DNA of 64,000 nucleotides from Thalassobius sp965218685 (GTDB lineage Bacteria; Pseudomonadota; Alphaproteobacteria; Rhodobacterales; Rhodobacteraceae). Where the stretch lies: assembly GCF_965218685.1 (NCBI RefSeq), contig NZ_OZ244657.1, positions 310,001 to 374,000 on the forward strand, written 5' to 3'. The notes beneath the pieces are model-generated. The model was not told the DNA's origin, searched no databases, and worked only from the letters and a program-made list of their open reading frames with translations. Each line of letters begins with the position of its first letter. Position 1 is the first letter of the stretch. This document shows, piece after piece, positions 7,121-15,586 of this stretch. Both the position numbers and the translations under genes were made by a program.

Positions 7121-7828
7121 TTAGCGGCGGCCGCCAGCGCCACGGGGCGCGGGACCATCCTGGATTTCCTGGGCGCGACGGTCACGAGCCTGAGGATCGT
7201 GTTCCATGATCTCGCCTTTGAAGATCCAGGTTTTGATGCCGATGATGCCATAGGGGGTCATCGCTTCGGCGGCGGCATAGTCGATGTCAGCACGCAGGGT
7301 GTGCAGCGGCACGCGGCCTTCACGGTACCATTCGGTACGCGCGATTTCTGCACCGCCCAGACGGCCAGCAACGTTCACACGGATGCCCAGGGCGCCCATA
7401 CGCATTGCGTTCTGCACGCCGCGCTTCATGGCACGACGGAAGGACACACGGCGTTCCAGCTGCTGAGCAATCGATTCCGCGACCAGCTGAGCGTCCAGCT
7501 CGGGCTTGCGCACTTCGACGATGTTCAGGTGCAGCTCAGAATCGGTCATGTTCGCCAGCTTCTTGCGCAGCACTTCGATGTCTGCACCTTTCTTGCCGAT
7601 GATCACGCCCGGACGTGCGGTGTGGATCGTAACGCGGCACTTCTTGTGCGGACGTTCGATGATCACACGGGCCACGCCGGCCTGTTTGCACTCTTCCTTG
7701 ATGAACTCACGGATCTTGATGTCTTCCAGCAGAAGATCACCGTAATCTTTCGAGTCCGCGTACCAGCGGCTGTCCCAGGTGCGATTGACCTGAAGGCGCA
7801 TGCCGATCGGATTTACTTTCTGACCCAT
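7121..7828 (-). CDS. rpsC: 30S ribosomal protein S3 (uS3)
   Basis: S3 lies in the 30S head at the mRNA entry and has helicase-assisting residues. The 235-residue product begins MGQKVNPIGMRLQVNRTWDS and has the KH domain (VIIGKKGADIEVLRKKL) and the C-terminal VNVAGRLGGAEIARTEWYREG signature. The length is typical. Its start overlaps the rplV stop codon by one base, indicating coupling. Confidence 0.98.
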   Translation of the reverse strand: MGQKVNPIGMRLQVNRTWDSRWYADSKDYGDLLLEDIKIREFIKEECKQAGVARVIIERPHKKCRVTIHTARPGVIIGKKGADIEVLRKKLANMTDSELHLNIVEVRKPELDAQLVAESIAQQLERRVSFRRAMKRGVQNAMRMGALGIRVNVAGRLGGAEIARTEWYREGRVPLHTLRADIDYAAAEAMTPYGIIGIKTWIFKGEIMEHDPQARDRRAQEIQDGPAPRGAGGRR

Positions 7829-8208
7829 TAGGCTTGCTCCTCAATCTGACGCACGGTGATCGTGAGTTCCGAGAACGGCTTCATGATCTTGCCAAAACGA
7901 CCACGGGCACGGGGACGACCACGTTTCATGGTCAGGTTCTTACCAACGTAAGCTTCTGCCACGATCAGCTCGTCGACATCCAGGTTGTGGTTGTTTTCAG
8001 CGTTCGCGATGGCGGACTGAAGGCATTTCTTCACGTCCTGAGCGATCCGTTTCTTCGAGAAGGTCAGGTCGGTCAGAGCCTTGTCCACCTTCTTGCCACG
8101 GATCATTGCGGCGACCAGGTTCAGTTTCTGCGGGCTGGTGCGAAGCATGCGCACTTTGGCCATTGCTTCGTTATCTGCCACGCGGCGGGGGTTCTTTGCC
8201 TTGCCCAT
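7828..8208 (-). CDS. rplV: 50S ribosomal protein L22 (uL22)
   Basis: L22 lines the peptide exit tunnel with a long beta-hairpin. The 126-residue product contains AKVRMLRTSPQKLNLVAAMI and the C-terminal hairpin (KRGRPRARGRFGKIMKPFSE). It is 3 bases after rpsS and overlaps rpsC by one base. No hairpin deletion of the macrolide-resistance type is apparent. Confidence 0.98.
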   Translation of the reverse strand: MGKAKNPRRVADNEAMAKVRMLRTSPQKLNLVAAMIRGKKVDKALTDLTFSKKRIAQDVKKCLQSAIANAENNHNLDVDELIVAEAYVGKNLTMKRGRPRARGRFGKIMKPFSELTITVRQIEEQA

Positions 8209-8211
8209 GAC

Positions 8212-8490
8212 TTATTTCCGCTTCGCTTTTTTGTCAGCCGCGTGACCATAGTAGGTCCGGGTCGGCGAATACTCACCGAACTTCTGGCCGATCATATCTT
8301 CGCTGACGTTCACAGGAACGTGTTTCTGGCCGTTGTACACACCAAAGGTCAGCCCAACGAATTGGGGCAGGATGGTGGAACGACGCGACCAGATCTTGAT
8401 GACTTCGTTGCGACCCGACTCGCGAGCTGCTTCGGCTTTTTTCAGCACGTAAGCATCCACGAAGGGGCCTTTCCAAACAGAACGTGCCAT
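8212..8490 (-). CDS. rpsS: 30S ribosomal protein S19 (uS19)
   Basis: S19 is in the 30S head and contacts S13 and the A-site tRNA. The 92-residue product begins MARSVWKGPFVDAYVLKKAE and contains the signature THNG-equivalent VYNGQKHVPVNVSEDMIGQK. It lies 3 bases downstream of rplB on the same strand. Confidence 0.98.
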   Translation of the reverse strand: MARSVWKGPFVDAYVLKKAEAARESGRNEVIKIWSRRSTILPQFVGLTFGVYNGQKHVPVNVSEDMIGQKFGEYSPTRTYYGHAADKKAKRK

Positions 8491-8493
8491 GTG

Positions 8494-9336
8494 TTAACGG
8501 CCCTTCTTCTTAGCGTGACGCGAGCGGATGATCAGCTTCTGCGACGCCTTGTTCTTGTTGCGGGTACGAGCACCCTTGGTCGGTTTACCCCAAGGGGTCA
8601 CCGGGTGACGACCACCCGAGGTCCGGCCTTCACCACCACCATGGGGGTGGTCGATCGGGTTCATGACAACACCACGGACCGACGGACGGATGCCTTTGTG
8701 GCGCATACGACCGGCTTTACCGAAGTTCTGGTTGCTGTTGTCAGGGTTCGACACGGCACCGACGGTGGCCATGCATTCCTGACGCACCAGGCGCAGTTCA
8801 CCCGAGGACAGGCGGATCTGAGCGTAGCCACCGTCACGACCAACGAACTGAGCATAAGTACCAGCTGCGCGGGCAATCTGACCGCCTTTGCCGGGCTTCA
8901 TTTCGATGTTGTGAATGATAGTACCGATCGGCATGCCCGAGAACGGCATTGCGTTACCCGGCTTGATGTCGGCTTTGGCCGAGGCAATCACCTGATCCCC
9001 AACAGCAAGACGCTGCGGAGCAAGGATATAGGCCTGTTCGCCATCTTCGTATTTGATCAGCGCGATAAACGCGGTGCGGTTGGGGTCATATTCGATCCGC
9101 TCAACCGTTGCAGCAACGTCGAATTTGTTGCGCTTGAAGTCCACGATACGATAGAGGCGCTTTGCCCCACCGCCTTTGCGGCGCATCGTGATCCGTCCGG
9201 TATTGTTCCGGCCGCCGTTTTTGGTCAAACCCTCAGTAAGGGCTTTGACCGGACGTCCTTTCCACAGCTCCGAACGGTCGATCAGAACCAGCCCACGCTG
9301 GCCCGGCGTCGTCGGTTTATACGACTTGAGTGCCAT
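8494..9336 (-). CDS. rplB: 50S ribosomal protein L2 (uL2)
   Basis: L2 is one of the largest 50S proteins and is needed for subunit joining and peptidyl transferase activity. The 280-residue product starts MALKSYKPTTPGQRGLVLID and has the conserved C-terminal VVMNPIDHPHGGGEGRTSGG block with the histidine linked to activity. In most bacteria rplW immediately precedes it. Here a 2.1 kb low-GC patch intervenes, so rplB heads its own segment (rplB-rpsS-rplV-rpsC-rplP). Confidence 0.98.
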   Translation of the reverse strand: MALKSYKPTTPGQRGLVLIDRSELWKGRPVKALTEGLTKNGGRNNTGRITMRRKGGGAKRLYRIVDFKRNKFDVAATVERIEYDPNRTAFIALIKYEDGEQAYILAPQRLAVGDQVIASAKADIKPGNAMPFSGMPIGTIIHNIEMKPGKGGQIARAAGTYAQFVGRDGGYAQIRLSSGELRLVRQECMATVGAVSNPDNSNQNFGKAGRMRHKGIRPSVRGVVMNPIDHPHGGGEGRTSGGRHPVTPWGKPTKGARTRNKNKASQKLIIRSRHAKKKGR

Positions 9337-9382
9337 GCTTTCTGTCTTCCGTTTTGTGAGGCAGGCCGACGGCCCACCCGAT

Positions 9383-9411
9383 GTTATAGCCCCCCGAAGG
9401 TGGCCGCTTTG
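9383..9411 (-). promoter_or_regulatory. Weak candidate promoter for the rplB segment
   Basis: A good -10 hexamer (TATAAC, preceded by C) lies about 50 bases upstream of rplB on the minus strand. The hexamer 17 bases upstream (CAAAGC) is a poor -35. A promoter must exist here if the rplW terminator is efficient, and this is the best candidate I see. Confidence 0.35.
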
Positions 9412-9601
9412 CTAGGGCCCCGAAGGTCCCTGATTCCAAAACTCACCGGCCCCGGAACGAATCCGAGGCCGAAGAGATGCGCGTCTTTAGCAGTGGAATG
9501 CTGGAGTGTCTATAGTGGGGGCGAGATTCTTCCCTCACCATGAATGATCTCGCGCATCGACGTCTCGCGCTGGGGCCAGATGACCGCTGCTTGGCGCCAC
9601 A

Positions 9602-9864
9602 TTACCTGGCCACAAAGTAAACAAGAATATTCCAACAGGTTCCTATGGCGAGAATAGCGCTCGTGTCCCCGATCAACACGTAGGTCACCAAATTCGCAAC
9701 GACGATCCCAAGTAATACTCCCTGAGTGACCGGCCTCGCAAAACACGCCCGAGATTTCCAATGAATATTAGCGCTACAACAATTGGAACCACTAAGCTCC
9801 TAAATGATGACTGCGGATCAAACCAAACCCAAGGACTCTCCGTGAAGTGGAGGAAACTTGGGGC
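9602..9864 (-). pseudogene. Possible frameshifted small membrane-protein remnant
   Basis: Two overlapping open frames read as one membrane-protein-like sequence. The first, open from 9864 and stopping at 9685, encodes SPWVWFDPQSS, a hydrophobic LVVPIVVALIFIGNLGRV and RGRSLREYYLG. The second, in another frame and stopping at 9602, continues LLGIVVANLVTYVLIGD then LAIGTCWNILVYFVAR. A one-base loss near 9710 would join them. Neither frame has a clear ATG with a ribosome-binding site. I read this as decay, but two independent short peptides or chance cannot be excluded. Confidence 0.3.
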
Positions 9865-9923
9865 TCAGGTCACGGGCAATCTCTAGCGGCCAAACATTCA
9901 CGCATTCAGCTGCAGCTATGCCG

Positions 9924-10094
9924 CTATAGCTCCATTCGCATCCATAAAACCGCAACTGCGATGTATATAGCTACAGCGCAAATTAGTCCGAGTGCTCCCC
10001 ACAACTCCCATAAACCCAAAATGAACAACGTTCCTGGAATGCACGTGACTGTAAGAAATCTTCGCACTATTTCAGTCCTCACTGTTTTGCACAT
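9924..10094 (-). CDS. Putative 56-residue membrane peptide
   Basis: An ATG-started frame encodes a short basic N-terminus (MCKTVRTEIVRRF) followed by one long hydrophobic stretch with two segments (GTLFILGLWELWGALGLI and AVAIYIAVAVLW), ending WMRMEL. This looks like a small inner-membrane protein or a surviving fragment of a larger one. It overlaps the end of the preceding small ORF by 16 bases, on the same strand as the sulfotransferase. There is no strong Shine-Dalgarno sequence and an in-frame stop lies directly before the ATG. Confidence 0.3.
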   Translation of the reverse strand: MCKTVRTEIVRRFLTVTCIPGTLFILGLWELWGALGLICAVAIYIAVAVLWMRMEL

Positions 10095-10279
10095 TTATCT
10101 GTACAGATTGCATCTCGACACATTGAATTTATCGGAGCGCTAGTAACAAGCCCAGTGCTAGTACCCTCACCCACGATAGCACCTATAGACATGCACGCCG
10201 CATGAGGACCAGTTTTCCAATTCTCAGCATCAAAAAGGGATTCACATTCTCGTTTGGACTGAGCCAGCTCAGTTAGCAC
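10079..10279 (-). CDS. Hypothetical 66-residue ORF downstream of the sulfotransferase
   Basis: A GTG-started frame begins 19 bases after the sulfotransferase stop codon. Its product has four cysteines and a glycine/serine-rich centre (ACMSIGAIVGEGTSTGLV). I do not recognise it. The ribosome-binding site is poor (AAGG too close to the GTG), and an in-frame stop lies two codons upstream. Its co-directional position fits a small operon with the sulfotransferase, but it could be chance in a low-GC patch. Confidence 0.25.
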   Translation of the reverse strand: MLTELAQSKRECESLFDAENWKTGPHAACMSIGAIVGEGTSTGLVTSAPINSMCRDAICTDKCAKQ

Positions 10280-10298
10280 GCCTTAGGGCCTTTATAGG

Positions 10299-11027
10299 CT
10301 AGAGTTCAGGCTCTAACCAATCCCCCTTCCCGATCGCTGTGAAGTACTCCGCAATAGCCTTGGAGTGCTCAAAGCGGGCCAAAATATTGTTGTCGCCCTG
10401 TTTGACAAGCCATGACTTCATTCGGCGGCTGCTAGGCACATCAAGAAATTGACACAGGCTGTCTTTGAAACCTGGTTGAAACATCTCGCGATACTCGAAG
10501 GTCACAGAAGGGTTAGGCATCCCTGCCAAAAAGTTCTGGAAAAGCAGGTCCGTCGTTTGCTGCTCCCGAACCCGCATCGCCACGTTTCTTGGCCAAGCGG
10601 GGATGGGCGTGCGATCGACAGACAGAGGATTGCGGGTAGCCCATTTTTTGGTTTGCAGTGCCTTGAGGAGGGATGCTGTTTGCGCCAGCTTATTCTCTCG
10701 GTACACATAGATTAGACGAATATCCGGCCGCGCCCTAAGAAAATCGTAAACTTCCGGGTGGTGCCCAATCATGTACTTCGACCCCACTGCAAGCGCCTTT
10801 GGGTCTTCTTCGGTCTGTCGAATGAAGTGTTTTTCGAGGAAGGCTTTCGGGAAGGTATCCCTTGTCAGAATCCTCGCGTCATCCTGCTGCGGCGCACCCT
10901 GCATAATTAGACTATTCGGGTTAAAAATCTCGCCATCACAACGGACCTTGGGGTGTGCATTCAACAAACTCATAAGATAAGTTGTGCCGCTCCGCGGCAG
11001 CCCAACGACGAGGAAACGGGTAGTCAA
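10299..11027 (-). CDS. Sulfotransferase family protein (in the low-GC patch)
   Basis: The 242-residue product fits a PAPS-dependent sulfotransferase. The 5'-phosphosulfate-binding loop GLPRSGTTYLMSLLNAHP is at residues 9-26, and the 3'-phosphate-binding segment IYVYRENKLAQTASL is near residue 105. The acceptor is unknown; bacterial members modify glycans, lipids or small molecules. The start is a TTG behind a good AAGGAG, 6 bases away, and a TATACG -10-like hexamer lies about 62 bases further upstream. It interrupts the S10 operon between rplW and rplB in low-GC DNA, which suggests transfer. It is not closely similar to the second sulfotransferase found beside tuf. Confidence 0.85.
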   Translation of the reverse strand: MTTRFLVVGLPRSGTTYLMSLLNAHPKVRCDGEIFNPNSLIMQGAPQQDDARILTRDTFPKAFLEKHFIRQTEEDPKALAVGSKYMIGHHPEVYDFLRARPDIRLIYVYRENKLAQTASLLKALQTKKWATRNPLSVDRTPIPAWPRNVAMRVREQQTTDLLFQNFLAGMPNPSVTFEYREMFQPGFKDSLCQFLDVPSSRRMKSWLVKQGDNNILARFEHSKAIAEYFTAIGKGDWLEPEL

Positions 11028-11406
11028 CTCAGGCTCCTTTCTATTTCGGTACCGTTAGAGCTGTCTCTCAGCCGCCAAAGGCGAAATGCGTATAGCGCAG
11101 GGAATTTTGGGCTAAAGAGAAATCCCTCAACCCTGGGTTACTGTATTAGGTCTATTGGCCTAATTGCAGCAGTTCACGAGAAAGGTCAACGTTCCGCCAT
11201 TTTGGACTCGAAACTCTGTTTAGCTCTTAATTGTTTAGGATGAGGACAGACGGTCGCTCTCCTCAAAAATGGCGAACAATTGCGCGCACCTCCTGGCCTG
11301 CGCGCGCCCTCACGGGACAATGTTCGCGAACTCCAAGCGGATGCTCTGCCGGCGCGAAGTCGACACGTTTAGTATTGAAAACCTATCAAAGTAGAAAACA
11401 AGAAAA

Positions 11407-11430
11407 GCCCCCCGGTTTGCACCGAGGGGC
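11407..11430 (-). terminator. Intrinsic terminator after rplW
   Basis: A 10-pair stem with one mismatch and a TTGC loop is followed on the minus strand by TTTTCTTGTTTTC. It lies about 25 bases past the rplW stop codon and cuts the rpsJ-to-rplW segment off from rplB. Confidence 0.75.
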
Positions 11431-11455
11431 CCTTCAATCTTGCAAAGCTCAGATC

Positions 11456-11752
11456 TTACAGTCCGGTGGACACGTCGATCGTGTTGCCCTCTTCCAGGGT
11501 CACGTAAGCTTTCTTGACGTCTTTACGCTTGCCCAGCTGGCCGCGGAAACGCTTTACTTTACCCTTGGTGATCGTGGTGTTGACGGCTTTCACCTTCACA
11601 CCGAACAGAGTCTCAACAGCCTCTTTGATCTGGGGTTTGTTGGCGTCGATTGCGACCTCAAACACGACAGCACCGGTTTCCGAAGCCATGGTGGCCTTCT
11701 CGGTGATGACGGGCTTGCGAATCACGTCGTACAGTTCTGCCTTGGTGGTCAT
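11456..11752 (-). CDS. rplW: 50S ribosomal protein L23 (uL23)
   Basis: L23 sits at the tunnel exit and docks trigger factor and SRP. The 98-residue product begins MTTKAELYDVIRKPVITEKA and has the VNTTITKGKVKRFRGQLGKR loop. It overlaps rplD by 4 bases (ATGA), implying coupled translation. It is the last gene of its segment, since a terminator rather than rplB follows. Confidence 0.98.
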   Translation of the reverse strand: MTTKAELYDVIRKPVITEKATMASETGAVVFEVAIDANKPQIKEAVETLFGVKVKAVNTTITKGKVKRFRGQLGKRKDVKKAYVTLEEGNTIDVSTGL

Positions 11753-12366
11753 TTCAGGCGAGCCTCCAGAGCTTCGACACCTGCTTTGGTGATCACCAGG
11801 GTGTCACGCTTCAGGATGTCATACACGTTAGCGCCCATCGTCGGCAGGATATCCAGACCTTCGATGTTGCGGGCGGCTTGGGCGAAGCCCTCGTTCACCG
11901 ACGCACCGTCGATGATCAGGGCGCGTTTCCAGCCCAGGTTTGCAACCTGTTTGGCCAGAGCGGCGGTCTTGCCCTCGGTTTCGGCGGCTTCGATCACAAC
12001 CAGTTCGCCAGCCTTGGCTTTGGCGGACAGGGCGTGCTTCAGACCCAGCTTGCGGAATTTCTTCGGCAGGTCGTGGCCGTGGCTACGCGGGGTCGGACCC
12101 TTGTAGATACCACCTTTACGGAAGATAGGCGCCTTGCGGGACCCGTGGCGCGCGCCACCGGTGCCTTTTTGGCGATATATCTTCTTGGTCGAGTAGCTCA
12201 CCTCGGAACGGGTCAGAACCTTGTGGGTACCGGCCTGAGCGTTGTTACGCTGCCAGCGAACCACGCGGTGCAGGATGTCTGCACGCGGCTCCAGACCGAA
12301 CAGGTCTTCGGACAGTTCCACGGAACCGGCGGTGCCGCCGTCCAGTTTGATCACATCAAGTTTCAT
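11749..12366 (-). CDS. rplD: 50S ribosomal protein L4 (uL4)
   Basis: L4 lines the exit tunnel, and in E. coli it represses the S10 operon by attenuation and translational control. The 205-residue product contains the loop VSYSTKKIYRQKGTGGARHG and the RKAPIFRKGGIYKGPTPRSH segment that reaches the tunnel. It overlaps both rplC and rplW by 4 bases. Whether L4 acts on the hairpin in the rpsJ leader here is open. Confidence 0.98.
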   Translation of the reverse strand: MKLDVIKLDGGTAGSVELSEDLFGLEPRADILHRVVRWQRNNAQAGTHKVLTRSEVSYSTKKIYRQKGTGGARHGSRKAPIFRKGGIYKGPTPRSHGHDLPKKFRKLGLKHALSAKAKAGELVVIEAAETEGKTAALAKQVANLGWKRALIIDGASVNEGFAQAARNIEGLDILPTMGANVYDILKRDTLVITKAGVEALEARLK

Positions 12367-13088
12367 GCTTCACCACCTTCCGCAGGAGCTTCTTCAGCCG
12401 GGGCTTCAGCAGCAGCGGTTTTCAGAGCAGCCGGGAACGGAACGTTCTCGGGCAGTTTCTTCTTCACGGCGTCCTTGATGGTGACCCAGCCGCCTTTGGA
12501 GCCAGGAACGGCGCCTTTGACCATGATCAGGCCGCGGTCGGCGTCGGTTTTGACGACTTCCAGGTTCTGAGTGGTCACGCGGACGGCACCCATGTGGCCG
12601 GCCATTTTCTTGCCTTTGAACACCTTGCCCGGGTCCTGACACTGACCGGTCGAACCGTGCGAACGGTGGCTGATCGACACACCGTGCGTGGCGCGCAGAC
12701 CACCAAAGTTGTGGCGTTTCATGGCACCGGCGAAACCTTTACCGATCGAGGTACCGGCGACGTCCACCTTCTGACCGGACACATAATGCTCGGCCGAGAT
12801 TTCGGCGCCAACTTCGATCAGGTTGTCTTCGGAGACGCGGAATTCGGCCAGCTTACGCTTGGGCTCGACCGACGCAGCGGCGAAGTGGCCGCGCATGGCT
12901 TTGCTGACGCGTTTTGCTTTGATCGAACCACAGCCCAGCTGAACAGCAGTGTAGCCGTGCTTGTCGGCGGTACGCTGACCAACGACCTGCAGGTTTTCCA
13001 GCTGAAGAACGGTCACAGGGATCTGCTTGCCGTCTTCCATGAACAGGCGGGTCATGCCCACCTTTTTAGCGATAATACCAGAGCGCAT
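12363..13088 (-). CDS. rplC: 50S ribosomal protein L3 (uL3)
   Basis: L3 is an early-assembling protein reaching towards the peptidyl transferase centre. The 241-residue product starts MRSGIIAKKVGMTRLFMEDG, has the central signature HNFGGLRATHGVSISHRSHG and an acidic alanine-rich C-terminus (AAAEAPAEEAPAEGGEA) typical of Rhodobacteraceae. It lies 18 bases after rpsJ and overlaps rplD by 4 bases. Confidence 0.98.
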   Translation of the reverse strand: MRSGIIAKKVGMTRLFMEDGKQIPVTVLQLENLQVVGQRTADKHGYTAVQLGCGSIKAKRVSKAMRGHFAAASVEPKRKLAEFRVSEDNLIEVGAEISAEHYVSGQKVDVAGTSIGKGFAGAMKRHNFGGLRATHGVSISHRSHGSTGQCQDPGKVFKGKKMAGHMGAVRVTTQNLEVVKTDADRGLIMVKGAVPGSKGGWVTIKDAVKKKLPENVPFPAALKTAAAEAPAEEAPAEGGEA

Positions 13089-13106
13089 TTTCTATACCCT
13101 CCGATC

Positions 13107-13421
13107 TTACGACTGCAACTTGATCTCGACGTCCACACCAGCGGCCAGGTCGAGCTTCATCAGCGCGTCAACGGTCTGGGGGGTCGGATCAATGATGTCG
13201 AGCATACGCTTGTGCGTACGGATCTCGAACTGGTCGCGGGATTTCTTGTCGATGTGAGGGCCACGCAGAACGGTGAACTTCTCAATCTTGTTCGGCAGCG
13301 GGATCGGGCCACGGACAGATGCGCCGGTGCGCTTTGCCGTGTTAACGATTTCCTGGGTGCTGGCGTCCAGAACGCGGAAATCGAATGCCTTCAGCCGAAT
13401 GCGAATGTTTTGGCTTTGCAT
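13107..13421 (-). CDS. rpsJ: 30S ribosomal protein S10 (uS10, NusE)
   Basis: S10 is a 30S head protein and, as NusE, a partner of NusB in antitermination. The 104-residue product starts MQSQNIRIRLKAFDFRVLDA and carries the GPIPLPNKIEKFTVLRGPHI loop. The ATG giving this N-terminus was chosen over an in-frame extension, although its ribosome-binding site is weak (AAAAGG, 7 bases upstream). It heads its operon segment, with its own promoter and a hairpin in the leader. Confidence 0.98.
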   Translation of the reverse strand: MQSQNIRIRLKAFDFRVLDASTQEIVNTAKRTGASVRGPIPLPNKIEKFTVLRGPHIDKKSRDQFEIRTHKRMLDIIDPTPQTVDALMKLDLAAGVDVEIKLQS

Positions 13422-13495
13422 TTCATAGCCTTTTCTTAGGCGTTGGAGTTGAGAGGACGGCCCACGCGCATCGCGAACCCTCGTCGAACCCAAAA

Positions 13496-13513
13496 GGCGG
13501 GAATCATCCCGCC
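13496..13513 (-). terminator. Hairpin with T-stretch in the rpsJ leader (possible attenuator)
   Basis: GGCGGGA and its complement form a short GC-rich stem followed on the minus strand by TTTTGGG. It lies between the predicted transcription start (about 13532) and rpsJ, within the 5' leader. It could be an attenuator, by analogy with the L4-controlled S10 leader of E. coli, or a simple terminator of upstream readthrough. Confidence 0.4.
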
Positions 13514-13538
13514 CCTGCTCGCAATTGCGAACTCGCGC

Positions 13539-13567
13539 GATATACAGGGGCTAAAGGGGGGTGGCAA
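13539..13567 (-). promoter_or_regulatory. Predicted sigma-70 promoter for the S10 segment (rpsJ)
   Basis: On the minus strand TTGCCA and TATATC are separated by exactly 17 bases, about 118 bases upstream of rpsJ. This gives the S10 segment its own start, separate from the sulfotransferase and tuf. Confidence 0.7.
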
Positions 13568-13624
13568 GGAATAATTCACGCCGATCACGCTGAGCTTGAG
13601 CGCAGCTTGATGCCTTAGCGCGCC

Positions 13625-14203
13625 CTACCCAGTTGTCTTGCCCCGGTGGCCCCACTTTTCAGGATCCAGATCCAGGGTTCCACGAAAGTGGGCAACAATT
13701 TTCTCTGGGTCGTCGTTGTCTATGTCGAATTCCAGAAACCTGTCAGGGCAATCCGCGAAATGCATGCGTACAGCTTGGTGATGGACGTTCCAATCTTCCT
13801 GCCACCGCTGCAATGCGTGCAACGGATTGTCGTCCCCATACGCGGCCATATAGCGTTTCAGGTAGTCCCCGTTTTCATGGCGCAACCGGCTTAGCAGCCA
13901 CGCCTCGACCCGCCGGGTGTTCAGAATGAAATGAGCGTCCGGAAAGCACTGATCAAGGAAGGCAAAATCCTTGTAGGACTCGATCAACGCGTCCTCGGTG
14001 ACAAGCTCCATATCCGAGAAAAGCACAGTGTCCGACCAGCGCTCCAACGGCAGGGTCCCCGCAGCCTTGCTGTTACGGATGTTCCGCGCCAGGCGTCCCC
14101 CCAGGTAATGCGCAGCAGCATAGCCATTGTCCTCAAAAAACTGGGCCAGGCTGCGTGTCGCACATTTGTTGAAGCCGACCTGAAAGACTTTGACACTGGG
14201 CAT
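13625..14203 (-). CDS. Sulfotransferase family protein between tuf and rpsJ
   Basis: The 192-residue product resembles small bacterial sulfotransferases of the P-loop type. The N-terminal VFQVGFNKCATRSLAQFFED (residues 6-25) is the phosphosulfate-binding loop in the GFNKCATRSL form, and FILNTRRVEAWLLSRL (about residues 92-107) is the 3'-phosphate-binding region. The acceptor is unknown. A CGGAG lies 7 bases before the ATG. It is co-directional with tuf and rpsJ and occupies the junction between the str and S10 segments. It differs clearly from the sulfotransferase at 10.3-11.0 kb, so two separate genes of the same broad fold sit within 4 kb in the ribosomal cluster. Confidence 0.8.
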   Translation of the reverse strand: MPSVKVFQVGFNKCATRSLAQFFEDNGYAAAHYLGGRLARNIRNSKAAGTLPLERWSDTVLFSDMELVTEDALIESYKDFAFLDQCFPDAHFILNTRRVEAWLLSRLRHENGDYLKRYMAAYGDDNPLHALQRWQEDWNVHHQAVRMHFADCPDRFLEFDIDNDDPEKIVAHFRGTLDLDPEKWGHRGKTTG

Positions 14204-14275
14204 ATTGGGCTCCGGAATTGCGCCTGCAGCAAAGAACCACGAGACGCGGCATTCATCAAGCTGCCCGCATGCAAA

Positions 14276-14301
14276 AAGGGCCGCTCTTTTGAGCGGCCCT
14301 T
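14276..14301 (-). terminator. Intrinsic terminator of tuf copy 1
   Basis: A perfect 11-pair stem (AAGGGCCGCTC) with a 4-base loop is followed by TTTTTGC on the minus strand. The identical structure follows the second tuf gene at 33596-33621. Confidence 0.85.
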
Positions 14302-14323
14302 CTTTAAGTCGATGTGATCAGGA

Positions 14324-15499
<1,176 letters not shown>

Positions 15500-15586
15500 C
15501 TTATGGCCTCCTTAGATCTTTGAAGCGGTGCGAGGTCGCCTCGCACCCTACTGTTGGGGGTAGGGTGGGCCACTGGCCCACCGCTG

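Larger units (their letters stand above)
9412..11406. other. Low-GC patch splitting the S10 operon between rplW and rplB
   Basis: This stretch is clearly richer in A and T than the flanking ribosomal genes. By hand count the 60 bases from 9961 are 45% GC and those from 10081 are 40% GC, against roughly 60% in the neighbours. It holds one convincing gene (a sulfotransferase) plus weakly supported small ORFs and apparent remnants of membrane-protein genes, all on the minus strand. About 380 bases upstream of the sulfotransferase hold no gene I can support. No transposase, terminal repeat or tRNA is visible. The contrast suggests horizontal acquisition followed by decay. Confidence 0.7.

Noticed and set aside
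9847..10143. A 98-codon plus-strand frame in the low-GC patch
   Set aside because: The translation is low in hydrophobic patterning and has no start signal, and the minus strand gives more protein-like frames over the same bases.
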